From Gordonia oryzae (GTDB taxonomy: Bacteria > Actinomycetota > Actinomycetes > Mycobacteriales > Mycobacteriaceae), in the NCBI RefSeq assembly GCF_003797185.1, contig NZ_RKMH01000005.1, forward strand, positions 124,001 through 188,000: DNA of 64,000 nt, read 5' to 3'. Below, piece by piece: positions 48,572 through 56,499 of the stretch. The translations under genes were made by a program, and so were the position numbers. The notes beneath the pieces were generated by a model. It saw only the letters and a list, made by a program, of their open reading frames with translations. It made no database searches and was not told the DNA's origin. Position 1 is the stretch's first letter. Every line of letters starts with the position of its first letter.

Positions 48572-49912
48572 ATGCTGATAGCCACCGACGGCCGTAACCC
48601 CTCGCTGATGCACTATGTATTGCGCGGCAGTGCATTCCTGATCGTGTTGGTGATCCTTTTCGTGTTGTTGTTCATGCGGTACGAGGGCGTGTTCAGCTCC
48701 ACCGTCGCGGTCAATGCCAAACTCACCGACGTCGGTGACGGCCTGACCGCGGGTGCCGATGTGCGCTACAACGGACTCATCGTGGGGTCGGTCAAGAACG
48801 TCGGTCTCACCGACGAACCGGGCCAGTCCGGGGTGAACCTGCGCCAGGTCGATATGGACATCACTCCGGCACAGTCCGAGGGCATTCCGGCCAACGTCAC
48901 CGCGCGCACAGTACCCTCCAACCTCTTCGGTGTGAACGCGGTCGAGCTGGTGCAACCGGACCATCCGGCCGCCGACCATCTTTCGGCGGGCGCGTCCATC
49001 CCTGCGGACCGATCGCTACAGACGATCAAACTGCAGGACGCGCAAAACCAGCTGCGGACCCTGTTGCAGGCAGTGCCCCCGGAGCAACTCGCCGGTGTCC
49101 TTGGCACCATCGCCGACGCGCTGCGCGGTGGCGGGACCACCTTCGGTCTGTTCGTCGGCGTCCTGCAGAACTATTTCGACACCATCAACGCGCAGTTTCC
49201 CCCGGGCGCGCCGTCCGGATTCGACAACTTCAACCAGTCCGTACAGGGCCTGTCGCGATCCGCGCCGCAACTGTTGGATACGTTGGGCCGCAGCGTGATT
49301 CCGGCGATGACGATAGCGCAGTCGCGGAACGACCTGACTGCGTTGCTCTCGGCGGCGCAAGGCCTGACCGACGAGGTGCAGTCACTGTTCGCGGCCAATG
49401 GTGACGGTGGCAAGCGCATCGTCGCCGACACCAACACCCTGCTCGGCGCAGCGGTCTATGAGCCGAATGCGTTGCCGCAGGCGCTGACTGCACTGAACAA
49501 TCTCGCGGCAAAGGTCCTCACGGTGTTCACCGGTGTCAACGGGCATGCGCAGCTCAACATAGGCCTGAGTTTCAGTGCGTTCCAGCGTTATACCCGCCAG
49601 AACTGTCCCGTGTACAACGGTGGGCCCTACGGTCAGCTGCGCGGTCCCGGGTGCGTCGGTCCGGGCACCGGCACGGGTCCGACGAGTTCGGGTCCGCTGA
49701 TGATCTATCCGTCCGACGGGATGCGCCGGATGTCGCCGGCGGGCATGGTCACCACCGGCACCGACAACCAGACGCTGACCGCCGCGCTCGATCGTGCGCC
49801 CAGTGCGGCCGACACCTTGATGCTCGGTCCGCTGGTGCAGTCGGTCTCGACCCAGACTGCTTCGACCCAGACTGCTTCGACCCAGACTGGCACCTCGGGA
49901 GGGGGACGATGA
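48572..49912 (+). CDS. mceA: Mce-family lipid-uptake protein A
   Basis: 446 aa. An N-terminal membrane anchor (about 18-36) is followed by the MlaD/Mce domain (VNAKLTDVGDGLTAGADVRYNGLIVGSVKNVGL...), then a long helical region that forms the periplasmic tunnel wall with the other five Mce proteins. A Cys-Cys pair near residues 350-365 (QNCPVYNGGPYGQLRGPGC) is typical of MceA. The C-terminal tail has an STQTA repeat encoded by a 15-bp tandem (49847-49889). The stop overlaps mceB. Confidence 0.93.
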   Translation: MLIATDGRNPSLMHYVLRGSAFLIVLVILFVLLFMRYEGVFSSTVAVNAKLTDVGDGLTAGADVRYNGLIVGSVKNVGLTDEPGQSGVNLRQVDMDITPAQSEGIPANVTARTVPSNLFGVNAVELVQPDHPAADHLSAGASIPADRSLQTIKLQDAQNQLRTLLQAVPPEQLAGVLGTIADALRGGGTTFGLFVGVLQNYFDTINAQFPPGAPSGFDNFNQSVQGLSRSAPQLLDTLGRSVIPAMTIAQSRNDLTALLSAAQGLTDEVQSLFAANGDGGKRIVADTNTLLGAAVYEPNALPQALTALNNLAAKVLTVFTGVNGHAQLNIGLSFSAFQRYTRQNCPVYNGGPYGQLRGPGCVGPGTGTGPTSSGPLMIYPSDGMRRMSPAGMVTTGTDNQTLTAALDRAPSAADTLMLGPLVQSVSTQTASTQTASTQTGTSGGGR

Positions 49913-50940
49913 GCGCCGCGCAGTCGAGTATCCGTAAACCGCTGATCGGGTTCGCGCTGTTCGCGGTCGTCGCATTGCTGCTGACCTACATCATTTATTC
50001 GACGCTGGAACGATCGGTGTCGGGCAGTACCAACAACTTCAGCACCTTCTTCACCGATGCCTCGGGACTGGCCAAGGGCGACGACGTCCGGATGGCGGGT
50101 GTGCGGGTGGGTCGTGTCGATTCGATCGATCTCGTCGACGGCCGCGCCAAGGTCACCTTCGAGGTGCAGGACGACCAGCCGATGTACACCACCACGCAGG
50201 CCGCGATCCGGTACCAGAACCTGATCGGCCAGCGGTATCTCGCGCTGTCCCTCGCCGACGGGACCCCGCAACCACTTTCGGTCGGGTCGACGCTCAAGGA
50301 GCCCTCGGAAGACTCCTTCGACGTGACCAAACTGCTCGCCGGATTCCAGCCGGTCTTCGACACCTTGACTCCCGAGCAGGTCAACAATCTCTCCAACGGT
50401 CTGGTCCAGGCGTTCCAGGGCGACTCGGTGTCGTTGTCCAACACCGTCGCCCAGGTCGGCAAGTTCGCCTCCGACATGTCCAACCGGGACGTGGTGATCG
50501 GGGCGATCATCGACAATCTCAGCGGGGTGCTGCGTGATCTGTCGCGTCAGGGCGACCAGATCGGGACCCTCGTCGAGAGCGTCTCCGGCGTCATCAAGAG
50601 CCTGAACGCGAATTCGGCGGCCTTCGGTACGGCCGTCACCCAGATCGGCAACACCGCATCGGGATTCGCCGACGTCCTCACCCAATCCCGGGGTAATCTC
50701 GCCGACGCGGCCACCTCGGCCAATCAGGCGACCAGGATTCTGATCGGCAACGGCTCCAAACTCGACGGGATGGCCAAGAACCTGCCGATCTTCCTCGGAC
50801 ATTTCCCGCTCGTGCTCGGCCAGGGGGCCTACCTGAACATCTACGCCTGCGACCTCGACATCGCGATCGGTGACGTGTTGTTCCCGCCAGGGATCCTCAA
50901 TAAGATCGGTGGCACCAACCATTCGGTGGTGTGCCGATGA
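49909..50940 (+). CDS. mceB: Mce-family lipid-uptake protein B
   Basis: 343 aa. Membrane anchor (about 10-28), Mce domain (FTDASGLAKGDDVRMAGVRVGRVDSIDL, AIRYQNLIGQRYLAL) and a helical C-terminal region ending in a Cys pair (YACDLDIAIG...VVCR). ATG 49909 overlaps the mceA stop; the frame is open upstream but only within mceA. Forms the hexameric tunnel with MceA and C-F. Confidence 0.93.
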   Translation: MSAAQSSIRKPLIGFALFAVVALLLTYIIYSTLERSVSGSTNNFSTFFTDASGLAKGDDVRMAGVRVGRVDSIDLVDGRAKVTFEVQDDQPMYTTTQAAIRYQNLIGQRYLALSLADGTPQPLSVGSTLKEPSEDSFDVTKLLAGFQPVFDTLTPEQVNNLSNGLVQAFQGDSVSLSNTVAQVGKFASDMSNRDVVIGAIIDNLSGVLRDLSRQGDQIGTLVESVSGVIKSLNANSAAFGTAVTQIGNTASGFADVLTQSRGNLADAATSANQATRILIGNGSKLDGMAKNLPIFLGHFPLVLGQGAYLNIYACDLDIAIGDVLFPPGILNKIGGTNHSVVCR

Positions 50941-51929
50941 GAAGCCGTATGCGTCGGAGCTTCGACGACCACCGACTCCTCTGGTACGGATTGACCGGCA
51001 CAGCGGTCATCGTGCTGCTCGTCCTGGGAATCGTGGGAATCGGCAAGGCAGATATCGGCAAGAAGACTTATTCGGCGGACTTTGCCCAGGCCGGTGGCGT
51101 GCGACCGGGCGACAAGGTTCGAGTGGCCGGCATCGACGTCGGTGAGGTCGGCTCGACCGAACTGCAGGGCAATCACGTCCACATCACGATGAAGGTCGAC
51201 AAGGACGTCGACGTCACCGCCAACGGTTCAGCCGAGATCAAACTCTCGACCCTGCTCGGCCAGCGCTACATCGATATCTCGTTGGGCAATGCACCCGATC
51301 CGGCGGCCGGCAATGTGATCACCGAGACCAGGGTTCCCTACGATCTGCAGAAGACCATCGAGAAGGGCACGCCCGTCCTCAATGGCATCAACGAACAGGA
51401 CCTCGGCCAGAGCATCCGAACGCTCAACCAGCAGCTCGCCGGCGCGCCCGCGGTCACCAAGCCGACGCTCGACTCGCTGACACAGATGTCGGAGATCATC
51501 ACCGACCGTCGTGATCAGATCAATCAGCTGATCAGCGACACCAAGTCGGTGACCGCCATTGTGCAGGATAATTCGGCGCAGCTGGCGATCATCGTCGGTC
51601 AGGGAGCGCAACTGGCGAACAAAATCGTCGCCCGCGAGGCCCTGGTGACCCGGTTGCTCGACGGCGTCGCACAGATCACCGAGCAGGCCCAACTTATCGC
51701 CGCCGAGGATTCCGACCAGTTCGCCCCGATCATGGCCAACCTGAACACCATCACCCAGGGCCTGGAGAAGAACCGCGACAACCTCCGCAAGATGCTCGAG
51801 GTCTTGCCGGTCACCGCGCGCCTGACCAACAACATCATCGGAGACGGCCCGTACGCCAACGGCTACCTGCCGTGGGGCATCTTCCCCGACAACTGGCTCT
51901 GCACGGCACGGGTGGTGGACGGATGCTGA
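50937..51929 (+). CDS. mceC: Mce-family lipid-uptake protein C
   Basis: 330 aa. Basic start, anchor helix (about 17-36), Mce domain (YSADFAQAGGVRPGDKVRVAGIDVGEVGSTEL, EIKLSTLLGQRYIDISLG) and helical tail with NWLCTARVVDGC at the end. ATG 50937 overlaps the mceB stop; a GTG two codons upstream is less likely. Same transporter as the neighbours. Confidence 0.93.
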   Translation: MRSRMRRSFDDHRLLWYGLTGTAVIVLLVLGIVGIGKADIGKKTYSADFAQAGGVRPGDKVRVAGIDVGEVGSTELQGNHVHITMKVDKDVDVTANGSAEIKLSTLLGQRYIDISLGNAPDPAAGNVITETRVPYDLQKTIEKGTPVLNGINEQDLGQSIRTLNQQLAGAPAVTKPTLDSLTQMSEIITDRRDQINQLISDTKSVTAIVQDNSAQLAIIVGQGAQLANKIVAREALVTRLLDGVAQITEQAQLIAAEDSDQFAPIMANLNTITQGLEKNRDNLRKMLEVLPVTARLTNNIIGDGPYANGYLPWGIFPDNWLCTARVVDGC

Positions 51930-53044
51930 ACGCGCACATGGTTTCTCCGAAGGTGACGCGGCGGTCGATGATCCTCGCGGGGCTGATCGTCCTTGCCGTC
52001 GGTGTGCTCTCGGGGTGTTCGCTGATACCGGCCGGCTGGAAGACCGCAACAGGTCAGGCCATCGAGGTCACCGCGTACTTCCCGAACACCGCAGGCCTCT
52101 ACACCACCAATGACGTCGCGGTACTCGGAATGCCGGTCGGCCAGGTCACCAAGATCGAGGAGCAGGGCAACCGGGTCATGGTGAAATTCACCATCGACAA
52201 GAACGTGCCCGTTCCGGTCGACGCGACCGCGGCCATCGTCAACACCTCGATCGTCACCACCCGGCACATCGAGCTGACCCCGGCGTACTCCAAGGGCCCG
52301 AAGCTGACCGATGGGGCGGTGTTGCGCAACGAGGGCATGAGTCCGGTGTCGGTGGGTGACCTCTTTGACGCGGTCGACAAGCTCGTCAGCAACCTCTCCG
52401 GCCAGGCGCCGGGGGAGGGGCCGGTCGCCGACCTGATGGACGTGACCTCGGGCATCACCAGCGACAACGGACAACGGCTGCAGGAAGCGATCAATCAGCT
52501 CGGCAGCGCCTCGCAGGTGGTATCGGGCAACGGCGACGCGATCGTCGACATCGTCAAGTCGGTCCAGCAACTCACCGCCGCCCTCGTCGCGAATTACCCG
52601 AAGATGAAGGACTTCTCGAATTCCATCAATCAGGTCAGCGAGATGCTCGGCCGCCAATCACCGGGTCTGGTGGCGACCCTGGGCGATCTGAATCAGACAC
52701 TGCTCAACACCTCGGAGTTCCTGCACAACAACGCAGGCACGATCGGCGCGTCCACCGGGCGACTGGCCGCACTGGCGGAGAACCTGAGCGACTACTCACG
52801 TCAGGTCGTCGAGACCATCGACCTCGGGCCGCTACTCTTCCAGAACCTGAGCAATTCCATCTCCGCCGAACAGGGTGCCTGGCGTGCCCAGGTCCTGCTG
52901 GATAAGTCCCTAATCGACACCCAGCTGGTATCCCAGTTCTGCAAGGCGATCAATCTGCACAAGAACGGTTGCGAGACCGGGCAACTCCAGGGCTTCGGGC
53001 CCGATCTCGGGGTCTTCTCGGCATTGGAGGCCCTGACACAATGA
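51923..53044 (+). CDS. mceD: Mce-family lipid-uptake protein D, with a lipobox
   Basis: 373 aa. The first 35 residues form a lipoprotein-like signal ending VLSGCS (Cys near residue 32), followed by an Mce domain (VTAYFPNTAGLYTTNDVAVLGMPVGQVTKI, TSIVTTRHIELTP) and helical tail. A lipobox is expected in MceE; here D has one too. ATG 51923 overlaps the mceC stop. Confidence 0.9.
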   Translation: MLNAHMVSPKVTRRSMILAGLIVLAVGVLSGCSLIPAGWKTATGQAIEVTAYFPNTAGLYTTNDVAVLGMPVGQVTKIEEQGNRVMVKFTIDKNVPVPVDATAAIVNTSIVTTRHIELTPAYSKGPKLTDGAVLRNEGMSPVSVGDLFDAVDKLVSNLSGQAPGEGPVADLMDVTSGITSDNGQRLQEAINQLGSASQVVSGNGDAIVDIVKSVQQLTAALVANYPKMKDFSNSINQVSEMLGRQSPGLVATLGDLNQTLLNTSEFLHNNAGTIGASTGRLAALAENLSDYSRQVVETIDLGPLLFQNLSNSISAEQGAWRAQVLLDKSLIDTQLVSQFCKAINLHKNGCETGQLQGFGPDLGVFSALEALTQ

Positions 53045-54219
53045 GCCCAGCATCCTCCTCCCGTCAGCCGGCCGCTCGCCGAACGTTCTCCAGACGCCGT
53101 CTGGCGCCGGTTCATTCATGGACGCGCAAGTTGGTGGTGACCGGGGTCGTCGCCACCGTGTTGGCCGTCACCGGTTGTTCGGCGATACCCGGTCTGACCG
53201 TCGAGCAGATCCCGCTGCCAGCCCCGGGCAATCTCGGCGACACCATGACGTTGAACGCGAGTTTCGACAATGCGCTGAATCTGCCGACCCGGGCCAAGGT
53301 GAAGCTCTACGGCATGGACGTCGGCGAGGTCACCGGTATTCGCGCCGAGAACTACAAGGCGATCGTCACCATGGATGTCAGCACCTCGGCCAAGGTGCCC
53401 AAGGGCACCGGCGCCGAACTGCGACAGGCGACCCCGCTTGGTGACGTATTCGTCGCGTTGCTCCCACCGTCGAAGTCCGATGCCGGCTACATGGCCAACG
53501 GCCAGACACTGACTGGCCCGCGGTCGGCTGCGGCGACCGTCGAGGATCTGCTGGTCAGTCTGAGTGGGTTCGTCGACAGCGGATCACTCGGTTCCACCCA
53601 GCAGATCATCACCGAACTCAGCGCCGCGGTGTCGACCTCGCCGGACAATCCGCAACAACTCAACGGTGCCATCGCCGGATTGACCACGGCCCTGCGCAAA
53701 CTCAACCAGAACTCCGCCGAGGTCGACGCTGCGATGCGTAACACACAGATGCTGACCGGTCAGCTCGCGGCGGGTCGCGCGCAGATCATGGCGTCGATCA
53801 ACAAGCTCTCGCCCGCCTTCGACACCATCAACGACGAGATGCAGACGATCCTGACCACGCTCGACAAGACCAACCAGGTCACCGCCGCCACGAACGATTT
53901 CCTCGACAGCGACGGACGGAACTTCGTCGAGCTCACCGATCATCTCGCGACCCTCCTCGACGAACTCAAGCAAGGTGCGGCGATCCTCGGACCATTGTCG
54001 GACAATGTCGCCGAGTTGACCCCGAAGTGGGCCAAGTCGACCAGTTCAAGTGCGGCGTCGTTGTCTGCGAAGGTGTACTACCTCAACCCGGGCGCCGGGT
54101 TCGATTCGGCCAGCCGCCTTCCCGAACTCGGAGATGTCGGTGCAGCGGGAGAGTCGTTGCAGCAGACGCTGACCCGACTGCTGGCCCGACTGACTGCGAC
54201 CCAGGGGTGCTGCGGATGA
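53041..54219 (+). CDS. mceE: Mce-family lipid-uptake lipoprotein E
   Basis: 392 aa. A long basic leader (RRTFSRRRLAPVHSWTRK), a hydrophobic stretch and the lipobox LAVTGCS (Cys near residue 48) lead into SAIPGLTVEQIPLPAPGN, the usual MceE/LprN start of the mature protein, then the Mce domain. The tail includes Ser/Ala-rich SSSAASLSAK. ATG 53041 overlaps the mceD stop. Confidence 0.93.
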   Translation: MSPASSSRQPAARRTFSRRRLAPVHSWTRKLVVTGVVATVLAVTGCSAIPGLTVEQIPLPAPGNLGDTMTLNASFDNALNLPTRAKVKLYGMDVGEVTGIRAENYKAIVTMDVSTSAKVPKGTGAELRQATPLGDVFVALLPPSKSDAGYMANGQTLTGPRSAAATVEDLLVSLSGFVDSGSLGSTQQIITELSAAVSTSPDNPQQLNGAIAGLTTALRKLNQNSAEVDAAMRNTQMLTGQLAAGRAQIMASINKLSPAFDTINDEMQTILTTLDKTNQVTAATNDFLDSDGRNFVELTDHLATLLDELKQGAAILGPLSDNVAELTPKWAKSTSSSAASLSAKVYYLNPGAGFDSASRLPELGDVGAAGESLQQTLTRLLARLTATQGCCG

Positions 54220-55388
54220 GTGGATTCATGGGGTGGCTGCGCAAACGTTCGATCGTGCTGGGCAACCTGGCGCTGATCGGGGTGATGCTCATCGGGCTGG
54301 CCTACTTGTCGTTCGGCGCGCTGCGGTGGGCGCCGTTCCAGGGCCACTACACGCTCACGATCAATTTCCCGATCTCCGGTGGCTTGCAGGACACCTCGCA
54401 GGTCACCCTGCGCGGCGTCCCGATCGGCGATGTCACCTCTATTCAGGTGCAACCACAGTCGGTGAAGGTGGTGGTGTCGGTCGACGACGACGTGCACATC
54501 AACCGCAACACGACGGTCTCGGCACTCGGCATGTCGGCCGCGGGTGAACAGTACGTCGATTTCTCCCCGCCCAGCGCCGAGGGGCCCTACCTGCGTGACG
54601 GCGACACCATCAACATGAACCAGACGAAGGTGACCACGCCGTTCCCGCAGTTACTCGAGAGCTCGCTGGGTGTGATCGACCAGATCGATCCGGCGAAACT
54701 CGCCTCGATCGTCGACAACCTCGACGTCGCGCTCAATCCCAAGGGCGACACCAACGATCTGCGCGTGTTGTTCGATGCGGGCGGAACGATCTTTGCCGAT
54801 CTCTACCGCGTGTTGCCGCAGACGACCAAGTTGATTTCCGAGGCGGGCACGATCCTGCAGACCACCTCGCAGATCCAGCCCGATCTGCAGGGCACGGTGT
54901 CCTCGTTGAGTTCGGTTGTCAACGCTGCGGTAGCCGCGGACCGTGAGCTGCGCACCTTGCTGGGCAAGGGTCCGCAGCAGTTGTCCAGCCTATCCGGCTC
55001 GATCAACGAGATCCAAGATCCGATCACCGATGTGCTCGGTCAGCTGCTGGATGTGACCCGTCAGGGTGCCTTGCGCGCACCAGCGGTGGTCAATCTGTTG
55101 CCGTCGATCCGGGACGCGTCGATCAAGTCTCTGACCATGTTCCACGACGGCGCGTGGTGGGCGTTCGCTTCGCTCTACCCGCGTCCCTACTGCGACTACG
55201 CGGTCACCCCGGTGCGCCCCACCAAGATCCTGGAGTTGTCGGTGCCGACCAATCTGTACTGTGTCACCGAGGATCCCAACCAGCAGATCCGTGGCTCGGC
55301 GAACGCACCCCGTCCGCCGGGGGACGACACCGCCGGACCGCCGCCGAACTACGACCCGAATGCACGGACGGTTCCGCTGGACAAGTGA
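54216..55388 (+). CDS. mceF: Mce-family lipid-uptake protein F
   Basis: 390 aa. Anchor helix (about 14-34), Mce domain (TINFPISGGLQDTSQVTLRGVPIGDVTSIQV, VSALGMSAAGEQYVDFSP), long helical region with paired Cys (YPRPYCDY, NLYCVTED) and a Pro-rich C-terminal tail. Sixth ring member. ATG 54216 overlaps the mceE stop; the gap to the next gene is 109 bp. Confidence 0.93.
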   Translation: MSGFMGWLRKRSIVLGNLALIGVMLIGLAYLSFGALRWAPFQGHYTLTINFPISGGLQDTSQVTLRGVPIGDVTSIQVQPQSVKVVVSVDDDVHINRNTTVSALGMSAAGEQYVDFSPPSAEGPYLRDGDTINMNQTKVTTPFPQLLESSLGVIDQIDPAKLASIVDNLDVALNPKGDTNDLRVLFDAGGTIFADLYRVLPQTTKLISEAGTILQTTSQIQPDLQGTVSSLSSVVNAAVAADRELRTLLGKGPQQLSSLSGSINEIQDPITDVLGQLLDVTRQGALRAPAVVNLLPSIRDASIKSLTMFHDGAWWAFASLYPRPYCDYAVTPVRPTKILELSVPTNLYCVTEDPNQQIRGSANAPRPPGDDTAGPPPNYDPNARTVPLDK

Positions 55389-55497
55389 CGCCCGCCCTCC
55401 GGGGGCTCGCGCCGCACCTGGCTCCTGGCCGAGAGGAGTCAGGTGGGGTCGGTTCGGTGGAGGCCGAGTGGGCGGCAAGTGAGAACGGAAACACGCG

Positions 55498-56484
55498 ATG
55501 ACAGGTGGGCAGGACGACGTGCGCAACGACGCAGCCGATGACGGTAGAGAAGCCATAGCGACGACTGAGCTCGGCGCCGTGGAGGAGTCCGGCGAACCGG
55601 ACTCAACCCTCGCCGACGGGGCCGGTGTCTCCGATACCGCGCCGACGAAGGCGCCGCTGACCAACAAGCCGATCCCGCGTACCAAGAGCGCCCGGTCGGG
55701 GTCGTCGCGGCGCTCGGATCCGGAGGATGCCGATGCCGACAAGGCGGATGCTGACAAGGCTGATGCCGCCAGTTCCGGCGAGCACACGGCATCGACTGCG
55801 GCCGCCACCGGGGGTGCATCCGCGCGTGGCGCATCCGCCCACGCAGCGGCCGCACCCGCACGTGGCAAGCAGATCTCGATCACGCTGTCGGCGCGCGCGC
55901 TGTGGAGATCGCTGGTGGCCGTGGTGGTCGTCGCTGCGATCGTCGGTGTGGGCTTTCTCGGCTGGTTCTTCTACCGCGATCAACAGCGCCTCAACGCCTT
56001 CGACGACGCCAAGAGTGCCTCGGCGATCTTCGCCCAAAAGCTGACCAGCAGCATGAACGCCGACACTGTGGCCAACATGAAGGACATCGTCGGGCCACTG
56101 ACCACCGGCGAGTACCGCAAACACCTCGAGTCCCAACTCGGCGACACCACCAAGGCGATCCAGTCGATCAACGTCAAGAACACCAAGATCGATGTCCAGA
56201 AGGTGTCGGTGATCGACTTCGGCACCGACCACGCCTCGACCATGGCCGTGGTACAGGTAACCGGTACGAGTACCCTTGCGCCGCAAGGTGGTACATCGCT
56301 GTTCATGTATTCGCTCAAGCTCGACAAGGTCGACGGCAAGTGGCTGGTATCCGATCTCGACGCCATGCAGGCCGGCCTGTCCGATGCCGGTGAGGCCGGT
56401 GCCGGCGGTGGGTCCACTCCGAACGCAGGGCAGGCAAGTACCCCGGTACCCACGCCTGCGCCCGCTCCGGCACCCGGCGGCTGA
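55498..56484 (+). CDS. Mce-associated membrane protein (Mam)
   Basis: 328 aa. A long acidic and Ala/Asp-rich cytoplasmic tail with ADADKADADKADA repeats, one transmembrane helix (about 138-161), then a periplasmic domain of the Mce-associated (NTF2-like) type ending KVDGKWLVSDLDAMQ and a Pro/Ala tail. Mam proteins stabilise Mce complexes. It closes the operon; its stop is 15 bp from the convergent treY stop, with no clear terminator. Confidence 0.87.
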   Translation: MTGGQDDVRNDAADDGREAIATTELGAVEESGEPDSTLADGAGVSDTAPTKAPLTNKPIPRTKSARSGSSRRSDPEDADADKADADKADAASSGEHTASTAAATGGASARGASAHAAAAPARGKQISITLSARALWRSLVAVVVVAAIVGVGFLGWFFYRDQQRLNAFDDAKSASAIFAQKLTSSMNADTVANMKDIVGPLTTGEYRKHLESQLGDTTKAIQSINVKNTKIDVQKVSVIDFGTDHASTMAVVQVTGTSTLAPQGGTSLFMYSLKLDKVDGKWLVSDLDAMQAGLSDAGEAGAGGGSTPNAGQASTPVPTPAPAPAPGG

Positions 56485-56499
56485 GGTCGTCGGGGTCGG

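Noticed and set aside
46830..56484. mce operon as a mobile element
   Set aside because: No integrase, transposase, target-site duplication or tRNA at the ends, and codon usage looks like that of the neighbours. Insertion by ordinary recombination is enough.
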